Shown piece after piece: positions 37,161 through 46,642 of a DNA stretch of 64,000 nt. The notes beneath the pieces were generated by a model. It saw only the letters and a list, made by a program, of their open reading frames with translations, made no database searches and was not told where the DNA came from. Both the position numbers and the translations under genes were made by a program. Source of the DNA: Paracoccus versutus (GTDB lineage: Bacteria > Pseudomonadota > Alphaproteobacteria > Rhodobacterales > Rhodobacteraceae); contig NZ_JRKO01000024.1 in the NCBI RefSeq assembly GCF_000763885.1, forward strand, positions 1 to 64,000, written 5' to 3'. The stretch's first letter is position 1; each line of letters starts with the position of its first letter.

Positions 37161-37928
37161 ATGGCCCGCAGTCCGATCTGGAAATCCATCGCCGACACGC
37201 TGGCGGCCGAGATCGCCGAGGGGCATTACCGCCCCGGCGACAAGCTGCCCTCCGAGGCGGTGCTGGCCGCACGGTTCGGCGTCAACCGCCATACCGTGCG
37301 CCATGCGCTGGCGGCACTGGCCGAGGCGGGGACGCTACGCTCGCGCCGTGGCGCCGGGGTCTTCGTCGCGGCGCGACCCACGGATTACCCGCTGGGCCTG
37401 CGGGTGCGGTTTCACCAGAACATCACCGCCTCGGGACGCACGCCCTCGCGCCGGCTGACGCTGGCCGAGACGCGCGCCGCCAATGCCGAAGAGGCCGAGG
37501 CGCTGCACCTTGCCCCCGGCAGCCCGGTGCATGTGGTCGAGGGCGTGTCGCTGGTCGATGGCCAGCCGGTGGCGGCGTTCCGCTCGGTCTTCGATGCCGG
37601 GCGTTTCCCGGAACTGCTGCGGCATGTGGCGGCGATCCCTTCGGTCACGGCGGCGCTGGCGGAATGCGGGCTCAAGGACTACACCCGCGCCTCGACCCGG
37701 CTGACGGCAGAGCTTGCGCCCGCGGTGATGGCGCTGGCGCTGGAGGTGCCCGAGGGCGCCCCGATGCTGCGCTCGGTCGCGGTGAACGTGGATGCGGGCG
37801 GCGTGCCGGTCGAATACGGCACCACCTGGTTCGCCGGCGACCGGGTGACGCTGACCCTGCGCCCCGAGGACGGCGGCCAGGGCGTCGGCACCTTGCCGTC
37901 CACCGGAAAGGCCGCGCGCAACTCATAA
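37161..37928 (+). CDS. phnF: GntR/HutC family regulator of phosphonate genes PhnF
   Basis: A 255-residue GntR-type repressor. The winged helix-turn-helix is at about residues 8-70 (YRPGDKLPSEAVLAARFGVN; HTVRHALAALAEAGTLRSRR) and the UTRA effector domain follows (about 95-235). It is divergent from phnG with a symmetric operator in the 118-base gap. PhnF proteins repress phn operons and are released by a phosphonate-related ligand or phosphate limitation. ATG 37161 has CGGAGG 5 bases upstream. Confidence 0.93.
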   Translation: MARSPIWKSIADTLAAEIAEGHYRPGDKLPSEAVLAARFGVNRHTVRHALAALAEAGTLRSRRGAGVFVAARPTDYPLGLRVRFHQNITASGRTPSRRLTLAETRAANAEEAEALHLAPGSPVHVVEGVSLVDGQPVAAFRSVFDAGRFPELLRHVAAIPSVTAALAECGLKDYTRASTRLTAELAPAVMALALEVPEGAPMLRSVAVNVDAGGVPVEYGTTWFAGDRVTLTLRPEDGGQGVGTLPSTGKAARNS

Positions 37929-38044
37929 CCGCCCGCCAGCCCATGCGATGGGCAGGCCGCCGCGAACGCAGTCCCCGGCGGCGGAGATTTGCAGCGGCTG
38001 CGCCAGCCCTGCGCTTGCTCTGCAACGAGCTCGGTCGATTGCCC

Positions 38045-38902
38045 CTAGCCCACGGCCCGGCGGTAAAGGTGCCATGTCGCGTGGCCGAGGATGGGCAGCA
38101 CGATGATCAGCCCGGCAAAAAGCGGGATCATCCCCAGCACCAGCGCGCCGGCGACGATCAGCCCCCAAAGCGCCGTCGCGCCAGGGTTGCGGCGCGCGAC
38201 GGCGAGCGAGGTCGCCAGCGCCACCGGCACCCCCACCGGGCGGTCGATCAGCATCGGGAACGACACCAGGCTGACGCACAGCACCACGGCGGCAAAGACG
38301 AAGCCGACGCCGATCCCGGCAAGGATCATCGTCCAGCCCGCGCCGGTGGTGAAGCTGTCGCGCAGCAGGACGAGCAGGCTGTCATAAGGCCCCGGCCCCA
38401 GGGTGACGACCCAGATCGCATGCGCGGCAAGCAGCCAGAAGGCAAAGATCGCCGCGAGCAGCAAGCCCAGCATCAGCACCGGCCCAAGCACCCGGCCGGT
38501 CAGCGTCGCCAGCACCGCGCCCCAATTCGTATCCTCGCCCCGCTCGCGCCGCCGGCTCATCTCGTAAAGGCCGATCGCCGCGACAGGTCCGATCAAGGGA
38601 AAGCCCGCGGCCAGCGGGAACAGCAGATGCACCTGCCCCGCGTTGAACGCCCAGGCGGCAAGGACGAAGCCGATCACCGGATAGAGCGCCACCGCGGTGA
38701 TCACGTCGGTGCGCAGCGCGGCAAAGTCCTCGACGCCCTTGCGAAGCGCCGCGCGGATGTCGCCCCAGCCGATCTGGTTGACCGTGGGCACGGCTCTTTC
38801 GTGGCTGCCGATCCCGTCCACCGCCGCCCCGGCGCTGCGGCCTATGCCGGCCAGCCTCTGCGCGCTCCAGCTCAGCGGGTTTCCAATCGTCTCTCGGTGC
38901 AT
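38045..38902 (-). CDS. DUF2189 integral membrane protein
   Basis: A 285-residue inner-membrane protein of the DUF2189 family (PF09955), function unknown. After a soluble N-terminus of about 60 residues come about six hydrophobic segments (roughly 67-87, 91-113, 130-165 as one long or two helices, 190-215, 230-250 and 252-275). The family's typical N-terminal phrase VNQIGWGDIRAALRKGVEDF is present near residue 41. GGGAGG lies before the ATG. It stands alone between phnF and the benzoate cluster; neither neighbour suggests a role. Confidence 0.8.
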   Translation of the reverse strand: MHRETIGNPLSWSAQRLAGIGRSAGAAVDGIGSHERAVPTVNQIGWGDIRAALRKGVEDFAALRTDVITAVALYPVIGFVLAAWAFNAGQVHLLFPLAAGFPLIGPVAAIGLYEMSRRRERGEDTNWGAVLATLTGRVLGPVLMLGLLLAAIFAFWLLAAHAIWVVTLGPGPYDSLLVLLRDSFTTGAGWTMILAGIGVGFVFAAVVLCVSLVSFPMLIDRPVGVPVALATSLAVARRNPGATALWGLIVAGALVLGMIPLFAGLIIVLPILGHATWHLYRRAVG

Positions 38903-39279
38903 GGCTGCATCCTCCCTTCCTGGAGGGCCCGCGATAGGGCGAGGCGTCAGCCGGGGAATCCGGCCCCCCGCCCGCGAACATGCCGGGCCGAACCGTCCTC
39001 GACGGGTAGTCTAGCAGATACAGCGCAAGGTTGCACTCGGGGAATCGCGTGCCTTGTCCCTTGCCGCCGCCCCGTCGCCGAGGGAGAGGCCGCCGCGCTC
39101 AGGGCATGGTGTCCATGGCGACCTGCCGCCGCACCGGGCGAAAGGCGGCCTGACGGCGGGCGCAGGATCGGATGGCGGTCGCTCGCCCAGGCACGCCAGC
39201 GCGTGGGTCGACGGCGTCATCCATGAGAAACCGGCTGACGCGAGGCCGAATTCGGGATGACGTTGCCGCCCCCGCTCCT
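38903..39279. other. Intergenic stretch of 377 bases, no gene recognised
   Basis: This gap lies upstream of the DUF2189 gene and downstream of pcaD. It holds the DUF2189 ribosome site (about 38903-38915), but no frame on either strand resembles a protein I know and no tRNA, terminator or repeat is evident. A decayed gene is possible: its base composition is still coding-like and leftward frames continue beyond the pcaD stop. Confidence 0.45.
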
Positions 39280-40077
39280 TCAGGCACCGCATGGGGCTGC
39301 GGTCAGAAAGTCCTTCAAGGCGATGTCGAAGCGCGGCGCCGATTCCCGGTTCACGATATGCCGCCCCGGCAGGGACAGGTGACGCCCGCAGCGCACCGCT
39401 TTGGCGATCATGGCCAATTCGGCGGGCGGGCAGACCGGATCGTCGTCGCCGGAAATCGCCAGCAGCGGATTGGCGATCTGGGGAAGGCGGTCGCGAAGAT
39501 CCGCGCTGGCAAGCGCGGCGCAGCATCCCACATAGCCATCGACCGAGGTGGCGGCGAAACCGTCCAGGACCGCCTTGACCGTGGCAGGATGGGTCGCGCG
39601 AAAACCGGGCGTGAACCAGCGTTCCGCAGTCGCGGGAACAAGACCGCCAAGGCCGTTTGCCCGGACCTCGTCGATGCGGGCATGCCAGCTTTCGGCGGTG
39701 CCGATCCGGGCGGCCGTCGCGCAAAGAACCATGCGCCCAAGCCGCGCGCCGGCGTGGATGCCCAGCCATTGCCCGGTCAGCCCGCCGATGGACAGGCCGC
39801 AGAAATGGCTGCGCCTGATGGACAGCGCGTCCCACAGCGCGATCACGTCGCCGCCCAGATCGGCCAGACCGTAAGGCGGCACCGGCGCGCCGGACCTGCC
39901 ATGGCCGCGGCGATCATAGCGCAGGATGCGGAAATCCTGGGAAAGGCTGGCGACCTGGGCGTCCCACATGTGCAGGTCGGTGCCCAGGGAATTGCAGAAG
40001 GTCAGCCATGGCTTCTTCCCTGCCGCGCCGTCGATGCGATAGTGAAGCCGGTGGGTGGGCAGGTCCAGATAGGGCAT
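39280..40077 (-). CDS. pcaD: 3-oxoadipate enol-lactonase
   Basis: A 265-residue alpha/beta hydrolase that hydrolyses 3-oxoadipate enol-lactone to 3-oxoadipate, the step that follows CatC. The nucleophile elbow GLSIGG places the catalytic serine at S96; the acid is in LAISGDDDPVC (about residue 213) and the histidine in LPGRHIVNRE (about 243). AAAGG precedes the ATG at 40077. It is the last gene of the benzoate block, after the transporter gene. The CoA-transferase and thiolase needed to reach succinyl-CoA and acetyl-CoA are not in the window. Confidence 0.93.
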   Translation of the reverse strand: MPYLDLPTHRLHYRIDGAAGKKPWLTFCNSLGTDLHMWDAQVASLSQDFRILRYDRRGHGRSGAPVPPYGLADLGGDVIALWDALSIRRSHFCGLSIGGLTGQWLGIHAGARLGRMVLCATAARIGTAESWHARIDEVRANGLGGLVPATAERWFTPGFRATHPATVKAVLDGFAATSVDGYVGCCAALASADLRDRLPQIANPLLAISGDDDPVCPPAELAMIAKAVRCGRHLSLPGRHIVNRESAPRFDIALKDFLTAAPCGA

Positions 40078-40139
40078 GGTCGGCCTTTCATGCGGATTTG
40101 GACGCGCGGCCGAAACCGCGCGCCTGTTTTCGGTGATGC

Positions 40140-41471
40140 TCAGGCGGCGGCAAGCCGCGTCGCGTCGCGGGCACGCCCGTTGGCAAGCGCAAAGACCAGC
40201 ATCGCCAGGGCCGAGAGCGCCGCCGGGATCGCGAAGAGCATGAAGTTCTGCCCCAGCGGCAGTTCCCGTGCCAGCAGCACCCCGCCCAGCGTCGGCCCGA
40301 CGATGGCGCCGATCCGGCCCACGCCCGAGGCCCAGCCAAGGCCGGTCGAACGGACCGACAGGTTGTAAAGCTGCGCCACGCTGGCATAAAGCAGGATCTG
40401 GGTGCCGATGGTCGTCGCCCCGGCGACAAAGACCAGCAGGAACAAGAGCCCCGGCGCCGGGTTGAAGCCGATCAGCGCAATCGAGACCGCCGCCGCGGCA
40501 AAGAAGCCCACCACGACCTTGGGCAGGCCGAAACGGTCGCCCAGGCGTCCGCCCATGATCGCCCCCGCCATGCCGCCGAAGTTCAGCGAGAACAGCGACA
40601 GCAGGCTGGCCCGTTCGGCATAGCCGGCCTCTTGCAGCACCTTGGGCAGCCAGGACGACAGCAGATAGACCAGCAACAGGCAGCAGAAGAAGGACAGCCA
40701 CAGCATCAGCGTGCGCAGCGTCCGGCCGTGCCGGAACAGCTCCGCCACCGATGCCGATGCGCCCTTGGCCTCGGCAAAGACCAGCCGGTCCTCGGGGGCC
40801 AGCGGCGTGGCCGGGTCGATGCGGGCAAAGATGCGCCGCGCCTCGTCCTGCTTGCCCTGGCGGATCAGGAAGCCCAGCGATTCCGGCAGTTTCCACAGGA
40901 CCAGCGGCAACATCAGCAGCGGCACGGCGGCGATGAAGAACATCGGCCTCCAGCCGAAGCTGGGGATCAGGCCGATGCCCAGGCCCGCCGCGACCATGCC
41001 GCCGACCGAATAGCCCGAAAACATCAGCGCGACCATGGTGCCGCGCAACCGCCTGGGCGCATATTCGTTCATCAGCGCCACCGCGTTCGGCATCAGCCCG
41101 CCGCAGCCCAGGCCCGCGATGAAGCGGAAGACCTTGAACTGCTCGGGCGAGTTGGCAAAGCCCGTCAGCACGGTGGCCGAGGTGAACAGCACGAAGCTGA
41201 TCGCCACGCCCTTCTTGCGGCCGATCCGGTCGGCCAGCGGGCCAAGGATCAGGGCGCCGAACATCATCCCGAACAGCGCCCAGGCCTGCAGCGCGCCCGC
41301 CTGCGGCTTGGTCAGCCCCCATTCCACGATCAGCGTGGGCAGCACTGTGCCCGCCACGAACACGTCGTATCCATCGACCACCAGCAGCGCGCCGCAAAGC
41401 GCGACCACCCTCCATTGAAAGCTGCCGAACGGGCCTTGGTCGATGGCCTCGTTCACGTCTATGCTGCGCAT
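40140..41471 (-). CDS. benK: Aromatic acid:H+ symporter, MFS (BenK/PcaK type)
   Basis: A 443-residue inner-membrane transporter of the major facilitator superfamily, aromatic acid:H+ symporter branch, with 12 predicted helices. The family's DGYDVFVAG motif in helix 1 (about residue 33) and the loop 2-3 motif GPLADRIGRKKGV (about 80-92), repeated after helix 8 as GGRLGDRFGLPKVVV, are clear. Context between benD and pcaD makes benzoate the likely substrate; muconate or 4-hydroxybenzoate are alternatives in this family. A strong GGAGGAGA site precedes the ATG. Confidence 0.88.
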   Translation of the reverse strand: MRSIDVNEAIDQGPFGSFQWRVVALCGALLVVDGYDVFVAGTVLPTLIVEWGLTKPQAGALQAWALFGMMFGALILGPLADRIGRKKGVAISFVLFTSATVLTGFANSPEQFKVFRFIAGLGCGGLMPNAVALMNEYAPRRLRGTMVALMFSGYSVGGMVAAGLGIGLIPSFGWRPMFFIAAVPLLMLPLVLWKLPESLGFLIRQGKQDEARRIFARIDPATPLAPEDRLVFAEAKGASASVAELFRHGRTLRTLMLWLSFFCCLLLVYLLSSWLPKVLQEAGYAERASLLSLFSLNFGGMAGAIMGGRLGDRFGLPKVVVGFFAAAAVSIALIGFNPAPGLLFLLVFVAGATTIGTQILLYASVAQLYNLSVRSTGLGWASGVGRIGAIVGPTLGGVLLARELPLGQNFMLFAIPAALSALAMLVFALANGRARDATRLAAA

Positions 41472-41508
41472 TCCTTGTCTCCTCCCTGTCTCGTCGTTGA
41501 AATCGCGG

Positions 41509-42294
41509 TCAGCCGCTGTCGCCCCCCGCGACGGGCAGGACCGAGCCGGTGATGTAGGACGCCTCGTCCGAGGCCAGGAACAGGATCGGCGCGACCTGTT
41601 CGTCGATGCTGCCGTAGCGGCGCATGAAGGCGGATTGCCTGACCTGGTCCACGACCTCGGCCATCCAGCGCCGTTCGTCGGCGCTGTCGCCATCGGCATT
41701 GCGCGGGACGCGGCGCGGCGGCGCCTCGGTCCCGCCGGGGGCGGTGGCGACCACGCGGATGTTCTGGCCGGCCATCTCCATCGCCAGGGATTGCGTGATC
41801 GCGTTGACGCCGCCCTTGGCCGCCGAATAGGGCACGCGATGGATGCCGCGCGTCGCGTTCGACGAGACGTTGACGATGGTGCCGCCGCCGCGCGCCAGCA
41901 GATGCGGCAGGACCGCATGGCAGCAATACAGCGTCGGCATCAGCGACCGGCGGATCTCGGCGTCGATCTGGGCCGGTTCGAATTCGGCAAAGGGCCGCAT
42001 CCGTATCGCGCCGCCGACATTGTTGATCAGGATGTCGATGCCGCCGAAGGTGCGGGCCGCATGGCGCATCGCCGCATCGGCGCCGTCCCAGGTTTCCAGG
42101 TCGGCGGTGAAGGCCGCGGCACCGCCGCCCGCTTCCGCCGCCACCTCGGCCACGAAATCGGCACGGTCCACGAACAGCACCCGCCCCCCTTCGGCCGCCG
42201 CGCGCAGGGCGACGGCGCGGCCGATGCCCTGCGCGGCCCCGGTCACGACCAGCACCTTGCCCGCAAAGCGACCGGCAAAGACGGCCCCGGTCAT
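41509..42294 (-). CDS. benD: Benzoate cis-diol (DHB) dehydrogenase
   Basis: A 261-residue short-chain dehydrogenase that oxidises and decarboxylates the cis-diol made by BenABC to catechol with NAD+. The cofactor motif VTGAAQGIGRA is at about residues 17-27, LINNVGG near 87, and the catalytic Ser (VNVSSN) and Tyr/Lys (YSAAKGG) near 139 and 152. Its ATG overlaps the benC stop (ATGA), so the assignment by context is firm. Confidence 0.94.
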   Translation of the reverse strand: MTGAVFAGRFAGKVLVVTGAAQGIGRAVALRAAAEGGRVLFVDRADFVAEVAAEAGGGAAAFTADLETWDGADAAMRHAARTFGGIDILINNVGGAIRMRPFAEFEPAQIDAEIRRSLMPTLYCCHAVLPHLLARGGGTIVNVSSNATRGIHRVPYSAAKGGVNAITQSLAMEMAGQNIRVVATAPGGTEAPPRRVPRNADGDSADERRWMAEVVDQVRQSAFMRRYGSIDEQVAPILFLASDEASYITGSVLPVAGGDSG

Positions 42295-43319
42295 GCGATG
42301 GCCTTCAGCGGCGCGTTGGGGGTGAACTTCTCGTAATGGAAGCTGGCGGGCTGCACGCCCTGCCCGTCCAGGTAATGCCGCACGGCATCGACCATGGGCG
42401 GGGGTCCGCAAAGATAGACATCGACCCCGCCGGCGGCCAGCATGTCCTCGGGCATGTGCTGCGTCACCCAGCCCTTGCGGGGGTGGCCGGATGCGGGATC
42501 CGCCACCACGGTCGCAAAGGTGAAGTTCGGCAGGCGGCCGGCATAGGCGGCCAGCTCATCGACCAGCACCAGATCCTGATCGCGCGTCACGCCATAGACC
42601 AGGTGGATCTGGCGCCGCGACCCGGCCCGCGCCAGAACCTCCAGCATCGACAGGAAGGGCGCCAGGCCGGTGCCGCCCGCCAGGAACAGCAGCGGGCCTT
42701 TGCCGTCGCGCAGGTAGAAGCTGCCCATCGGCCCGGTCAGGTCCAGCCGGTCGCCCGGCTTCGCGCGCGCCAGCCAGTTGCCCATCAGCCCGCCGGGGAT
42801 CTTCTTGATCAGGAAGCCCAGGCTGCGCTCGCCCGGAGCGGAGCTGAAGGAATAGGACCGATGATCGCCGCTGCCCGGCACGGCGATGTTGACATATTGC
42901 CCCGGCAGGAAGGCGGGAGCCTGCGCCTCGTCGTCCACCGCCAGCTCCAGCACCACGGCGGCGTCCTGATGCGGCTCGATCCGGGTCACGGTGGCGGCGA
43001 AAACCTGCTGGCCGGTCTTGCAGGCCAGCGAGGTCGTCGGCACCGACAGCACGCAATCCGAGGACGGCACCATCTGGCAGGTCAGGACCAGCCCCTCGGC
43101 GGCCTCGTCCTCGGTCAGGGCGTCGTCGATATAGTCGTCGCCCATGTCATAGGCGCCGCTTTCGGCGCGGCACTTGCAGGTGCCGCAAACACCGTCCGAA
43201 CAGTCCATCGGCAGGTTGATCTTGTTGCGGAACGCGGCGTCGAGAACCTTCTCGCCCGGCTTGCAATCGACGAAGCGGGTGATCCCGTCCTCGAAATTCA
43301 ATGCGATGCGATAGCACAT
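42291..43319 (-). CDS. benC: Benzoate 1,2-dioxygenase reductase component
   Basis: A 342-residue NADH-dependent electron-transfer protein feeding BenAB. A plant-type [2Fe-2S] ferredoxin domain is at residues 1-95 with ligands C40, C45, C48 and C81 (CSDGVCGTCKC, then TCQM). A ferredoxin-reductase unit follows, with the FAD motif RSYSFSSAP near 175 and the NAD-binding LLFLAGGTGLAPFLSMLE near 220, ending CGPPPMVDAVR near 310. It lies 34 bases after benB with a GGAGGAGGCGACC ribosome site. Confidence 0.95.
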   Translation of the reverse strand: MCYRIALNFEDGITRFVDCKPGEKVLDAAFRNKINLPMDCSDGVCGTCKCRAESGAYDMGDDYIDDALTEDEAAEGLVLTCQMVPSSDCVLSVPTTSLACKTGQQVFAATVTRIEPHQDAAVVLELAVDDEAQAPAFLPGQYVNIAVPGSGDHRSYSFSSAPGERSLGFLIKKIPGGLMGNWLARAKPGDRLDLTGPMGSFYLRDGKGPLLFLAGGTGLAPFLSMLEVLARAGSRRQIHLVYGVTRDQDLVLVDELAAYAGRLPNFTFATVVADPASGHPRKGWVTQHMPEDMLAAGGVDVYLCGPPPMVDAVRHYLDGQGVQPASFHYEKFTPNAPLKAIA

Positions 43320-43353
43320 GGTCGCCTCCTCCTTGCGGTTGTGCTGGGACGGG

Positions 43354-43863
43354 TCAGACGTGGTAGACGTCGATGACCTGGCGGATGTAGTCGTTCTTCA
43401 GGACGATCTTCTTGGCGGCGATGACCAGCCCGCCGTCGTCCTTGCGCAGGGTCACGAAGATGGTGCCGAAGAACTGGTCGGTGACCTTGTAGCGGTGGTT
43501 CAGCGTGTGGAAGTTGTAGCGCACGTCCACCTCGGAGCCGCGGTCCTCGACCACCTCGACGTTCTGGACGGCGTGGCTGGTGCGCGGCTCGGGGGTGGAT
43601 GCGCCCGAACGCTCGGTCTTGATGCGAAAGACGCGATCCTCCAGCCCCTCGCGGTTCGGGTAGTAGATCAGCGAGATCTGGGATTGCGGATCCTCGGTGA
43701 TCTGGTCGTTGTCGTCCCAGGCGGGCATCCAGTAGGGCGCATCGGGGGCATAGCAGGTCAGCCATTCGTCCCATTGCCGGTCGTCGAGCAGGCGCGCCTC
43801 GCGATAGAGGAAGGCGCAGATGGCATTGTAGTCCAGGCGGGTTGCGGTGTGATCCAGGCTCAT
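43354..43863 (-). CDS. benB: Benzoate 1,2-dioxygenase small (beta) subunit
   Basis: A 169-residue beta subunit of the ring-hydroxylating dioxygenase, an NTF2-like fold that is structural in the alpha3-beta3 hexamer. Family phrases [20 protein letters not shown] (residues about 22-41) and [10 protein letters not shown] are present, as is the C-terminal [20 protein letters not shown]. The ATG at 43863 overlaps the benA stop (ATGA); an open frame upstream is inside benA. Confidence 0.95.
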   Translation of the reverse strand: MSLDHTATRLDYNAICAFLYREARLLDDRQWDEWLTCYAPDAPYWMPAWDDNDQITEDPQSQISLIYYPNREGLEDRVFRIKTERSGASTPEPRTSHAVQNVEVVEDRGSEVDVRYNFHTLNHRYKVTDQFFGTIFVTLRKDDGGLVIAAKKIVLKNDYIRQVIDVYHV

Positions 43864-45218
43864 GCCGCCTCTCCCTGCTTCTCGGCCGCGAGCGCGCTGC
43901 GCATGACCTCGGCCCAGTATTCGTGCTGGCAGACGAAAAGCCCCTCGTCCTCGCTGCGTTCGCCCGACAGCAGCGGCTTCAGCCCCATGCGCCGGGCATT
44001 CTCGTCCGGCCCGTCGATCCACAGCGGCGCGCCGCGCGACATGTCGTTCCACAGCGCCAGCGTGCCGGCGTAAGCGGTCTGGCAGGCGCGGAATTCCTCG
44101 AGGTCGTCCGAGGTGCCCATGCCCGAGACGTTGAAGAAATCCTCGTATTGGCGGATGCGGTGGGCGCGGTCCTCGGCGGACTCGCCCTTGGGGGCGAAGC
44201 AGAAGATGGTGACTTCGGTCTTGTCCACGCCCAGCGGGCGCACGACGCGGATCTGGGTGCTGAACTGGTCCATCAGGAACACGTTCGGATAGAGGCACAG
44301 GTTCCGGGTCTGGTTGACGATGAAGCCGGCCTTCTCCTCGCCCAGGCGGGCGGCGATTTCCTCGCGGCGGTTCCAGACCGGGCGGACCTCGGGGTTCCTG
44401 GTGTTGGTCCACAGCAGGATATGGCCGTTCTCGAAGCCATAGACGCCGGCGACCGACTTCGACCAGCTGTTGGCATCGACCGCCTTGGTGCCGGTCTCGC
44501 TGCGCCGGTCCATGGTGGTGGCATAGTTCCAATGCACCGAGCTGACATGGTAGCCGTCGCAGCCGTTCTCCATCTGCAGCTTCCAGTTGCCGTCGTAGAT
44601 ATAGGAGGAATTGCCGCGCAGCACCTCCAGCCCCTCGGGGGCCTGGTCGACGATCTGGTCGATGATGACCTTGGTCTCACCCAGGAAATCCTCGAGCGAG
44701 GCCACATCGGGATTGAGGCTGCCGAACAGGAAGCCGCGATAGCTTTCGAAGCGCGCCACGCGGGTCAGGTCGTGCGAGCCGTCCTTGCCGAACTGCTCGG
44801 GATATTGCGTGGTCTTGGCGTCCTTGACCTTCAGAAGCTTGCCGGTGTTCGAAAAGGTCCAGCCGTGGAACGGACAGGTGAAGCTGCCCTTGTTGCCCTG
44901 CTTGCGGCGGCACAGCATCGCGCCCTTGTGGGCGCAGGCGTTGATGACGGCATTCAGCGCGCCGGTCTTGTCGCGGGTGATGACGACCGGCTGGCGACCG
45001 ATCCAGGTGGTGTAATAGTCGTTGATTTCGGGGATCTGGCTTTCATGCGCCAGATAGACCCAGTTGCCTTCGAAGATGTGCTTCATTTCCAGCGCGAACA
45101 GATCTTCGTTGGTGAAGATGTCGCGGCGGCAGCGGTAGAGGCCGGCTTCCTTGTCGTCCTGCACGGCAACGGCCAGCAGATGTTCCAGATCGCGTGCCTT
45201 TTCGATGATCGCGGACAT
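43860..45218 (-). CDS. benA: Benzoate 1,2-dioxygenase large (alpha) subunit
   Basis: A 452-residue Rieske non-heme iron oxygenase that adds O2 across the ring of benzoate to give the 1,2-cis-diol. The Rieske ligands are C95, H97, C115 and H118 (CAHKG to CPFHGW); the mononuclear iron site has the bridging D221 and the ligands H224 and H229 ([13 protein letters not shown]). Length and motifs match BenA rather than toluate or anthranilate relatives as far as can be judged, and the full benABCD order supports benzoate. GGGGAGAG precedes the ATG. Confidence 0.95.
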   Translation of the reverse strand: MSAIIEKARDLEHLLAVAVQDDKEAGLYRCRRDIFTNEDLFALEMKHIFEGNWVYLAHESQIPEINDYYTTWIGRQPVVITRDKTGALNAVINACAHKGAMLCRRKQGNKGSFTCPFHGWTFSNTGKLLKVKDAKTTQYPEQFGKDGSHDLTRVARFESYRGFLFGSLNPDVASLEDFLGETKVIIDQIVDQAPEGLEVLRGNSSYIYDGNWKLQMENGCDGYHVSSVHWNYATTMDRRSETGTKAVDANSWSKSVAGVYGFENGHILLWTNTRNPEVRPVWNRREEIAARLGEEKAGFIVNQTRNLCLYPNVFLMDQFSTQIRVVRPLGVDKTEVTIFCFAPKGESAEDRAHRIRQYEDFFNVSGMGTSDDLEEFRACQTAYAGTLALWNDMSRGAPLWIDGPDENARRMGLKPLLSGERSEDEGLFVCQHEYWAEVMRSALAAEKQGEAA

Positions 45219-45295
45219 GAGTTCTCTCCCCAGGGGGAGGCACGTTTCGCGCGCCAGCCCCTGCCGATGTCGGTGATGAAAGGTGGGTTCGGGCC

Positions 45296-45326
45296 GGGCG
45301 GCCGCCCCCCTTCCGAGGGGCCGCCC
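45296..45326. repeat. Inverted repeat between catA and benA
   Basis: GGGCGGCC (45296-45303) pairs with GGCCGCCC (45319-45326) over eight bases with a 15-base loop, 12 bases past the catA stop in the 119-base gap before benA. No T-run follows, so it is more likely an mRNA processing or partial termination point between cat and ben genes than a full terminator. Confidence 0.5.
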
Positions 45327-45337
45327 GAAGACGCGGG

Positions 45338-46276
45338 TCAGGCGACGGCGCGGCGGCGCTGTTCGTTGACCTGGTTGTCCACGCCGTCGATCAGCGCGGT
45401 CAGGTGGATGTCGAACTGGATCTCGGCGAAGGGGCCGTTGAGGTTGTTGGCGTGGATGCTGGCCTCGTCCGTGCGCTCGACGACCTTCGGCACCAGCCCC
45501 TCGCGGGTCGCATAGGCGAAGTCGTCGTCGATCAGCGGATCGCCCTCGATGTTGATCTGCGTGGTCAGCTTGCGGTGGCTGTCGGCGCTGATGAAGAAAT
45601 GGATATGCGCCGGGCGCTGGCCGTGGCGGCCCAGGGCGGACAGCAGCTTTTCCGTCGGGCTGCCGGGCGGCACGCCGTAGCCGCTGGGCAGGATGCTCTG
45701 GAACTTGTAGCGGCCGTCCTGGTCGGCGATGATGGTGCGGCGCATGTTGAACGGCGCCTGCTTTCCGGTCGGGTCGAAATGCGAATAGAAGCCGCGGGTG
45801 TCGCAATGCCACACCTCGACCTTGGCGCCGGGCAGCGGCTTGCCGTCCGCGCCATGCACGGTGCCATGCATGATCAGCGTGTGCCCGTCGGCATCCGTGC
45901 CGTCGTCGAGCCGCGCAAAGCCCACCGATTCCGGGGCGCCGGCGACGTAAAGCGGGCCCTCGATGGTGCGCGGCGTCGGATTGTCGATCCCCAGCGCGGC
46001 GTCGATGGCGTCGAGCCGTTCGTCCAGGAAATGGTCGATGCCGAGTCCGGGCGAGATCAGCCCCGCCTGCCCGGCCGCGCCCAGATCGTTCAGCCAGGCC
46101 ACGCCCGTCCAGTATTCGTCGGGGGTGATGTCCAGGTCGTCGATGGCCTTGAACAGGTCGGACATCAGCCGGTGGATGATCTGCTTCATGCGCGGGTTGC
46201 CGCTGTCGCTGTTCTGCCCGCTGAGTTCGCGCAGGAACGCCTGCACGTCGGGCCGGTCGAAAATCTTGACAGTCAT
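45338..46276 (-). CDS. catA: Catechol 1,2-dioxygenase
   Basis: A 312-residue intradiol dioxygenase that opens catechol to cis,cis-muconate. The four Fe(III) ligands are Y164 (RGFYSHF), Y200 (LPSGYGVP), H224 and H226 (RPAHIHFF), at the positions known for CatA of pseudomonads. The N-terminal helical dimerisation domain (about 1-100) is present. A strong GGAGGAGAG site precedes the ATG. It sits between catC (73 bases upstream) and benA. Confidence 0.96.
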   Translation of the reverse strand: MTVKIFDRPDVQAFLRELSGQNSDSGNPRMKQIIHRLMSDLFKAIDDLDITPDEYWTGVAWLNDLGAAGQAGLISPGLGIDHFLDERLDAIDAALGIDNPTPRTIEGPLYVAGAPESVGFARLDDGTDADGHTLIMHGTVHGADGKPLPGAKVEVWHCDTRGFYSHFDPTGKQAPFNMRRTIIADQDGRYKFQSILPSGYGVPPGSPTEKLLSALGRHGQRPAHIHFFISADSHRKLTTQINIEGDPLIDDDFAYATREGLVPKVVERTDEASIHANNLNGPFAEIQFDIHLTALIDGVDNQVNEQRRRAVA

Positions 46277-46349
46277 GGTCTCTCCTCCTGGATTCTCGTG
46301 GAAACTGGGACGGGTCGGCTCCTCCGCCGGCCCTTTGGGAATGATGGCT

Positions 46350-46640
46350 CTAGCGGTCGTCCTCGCGGATCGAGGACGGGTGGCGCAGCAGGGGCGTCAC
46401 CTCGATCCTCATGAAGGGAAACAGCGGCAGGCCCGACAGGATCTCGTGCAGCTCGGCATTGTCCCGGACGTCGAGGATGCTGAAATTCGCGTATTCGCCC
46501 GCGATGCGCCAGATGTGCCGCCACTTGCCGCTGGCCTGCAGCGCCTGCGAATAGGCCTTTTCCCGCGCGATGATCTCGGCCGCCTCGTCGGCGGGCAGGT
46601 CGCGGGGGATGTTCACATCCATCCGAACATGGAACAGCAT
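46350..46640 (-). CDS. catC: Muconolactone delta-isomerase
   Basis: A 96-residue enzyme that shifts the double bond of muconolactone to give 3-oxoadipate enol-lactone; it forms a decamer in known cases. The family core MLFHVRMDVNIP (start) and FSILDVRDNAELHEILSGLP (about residues 54-73) with PLFPFMRIEVTPL is complete. ATG 46640 lies 6 bases from AAGGAGG and matches the known N-terminus; the ATG at 46646 overlaps the catB stop (ATGA) but touches the ribosome site, so it is less likely to be used. Confidence 0.95.
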   Translation of the reverse strand: MLFHVRMDVNIPRDLPADEAAEIIAREKAYSQALQASGKWRHIWRIAGEYANFSILDVRDNAELHEILSGLPLFPFMRIEVTPLLRHPSSIREDDR

Positions 46641-46642
46641 CG

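Noticed and set aside
38903..39279. Remnant of an insertion sequence beside the benzoate block
   Set aside because: No transposase-like translation, terminal inverted repeat or target duplication could be found.
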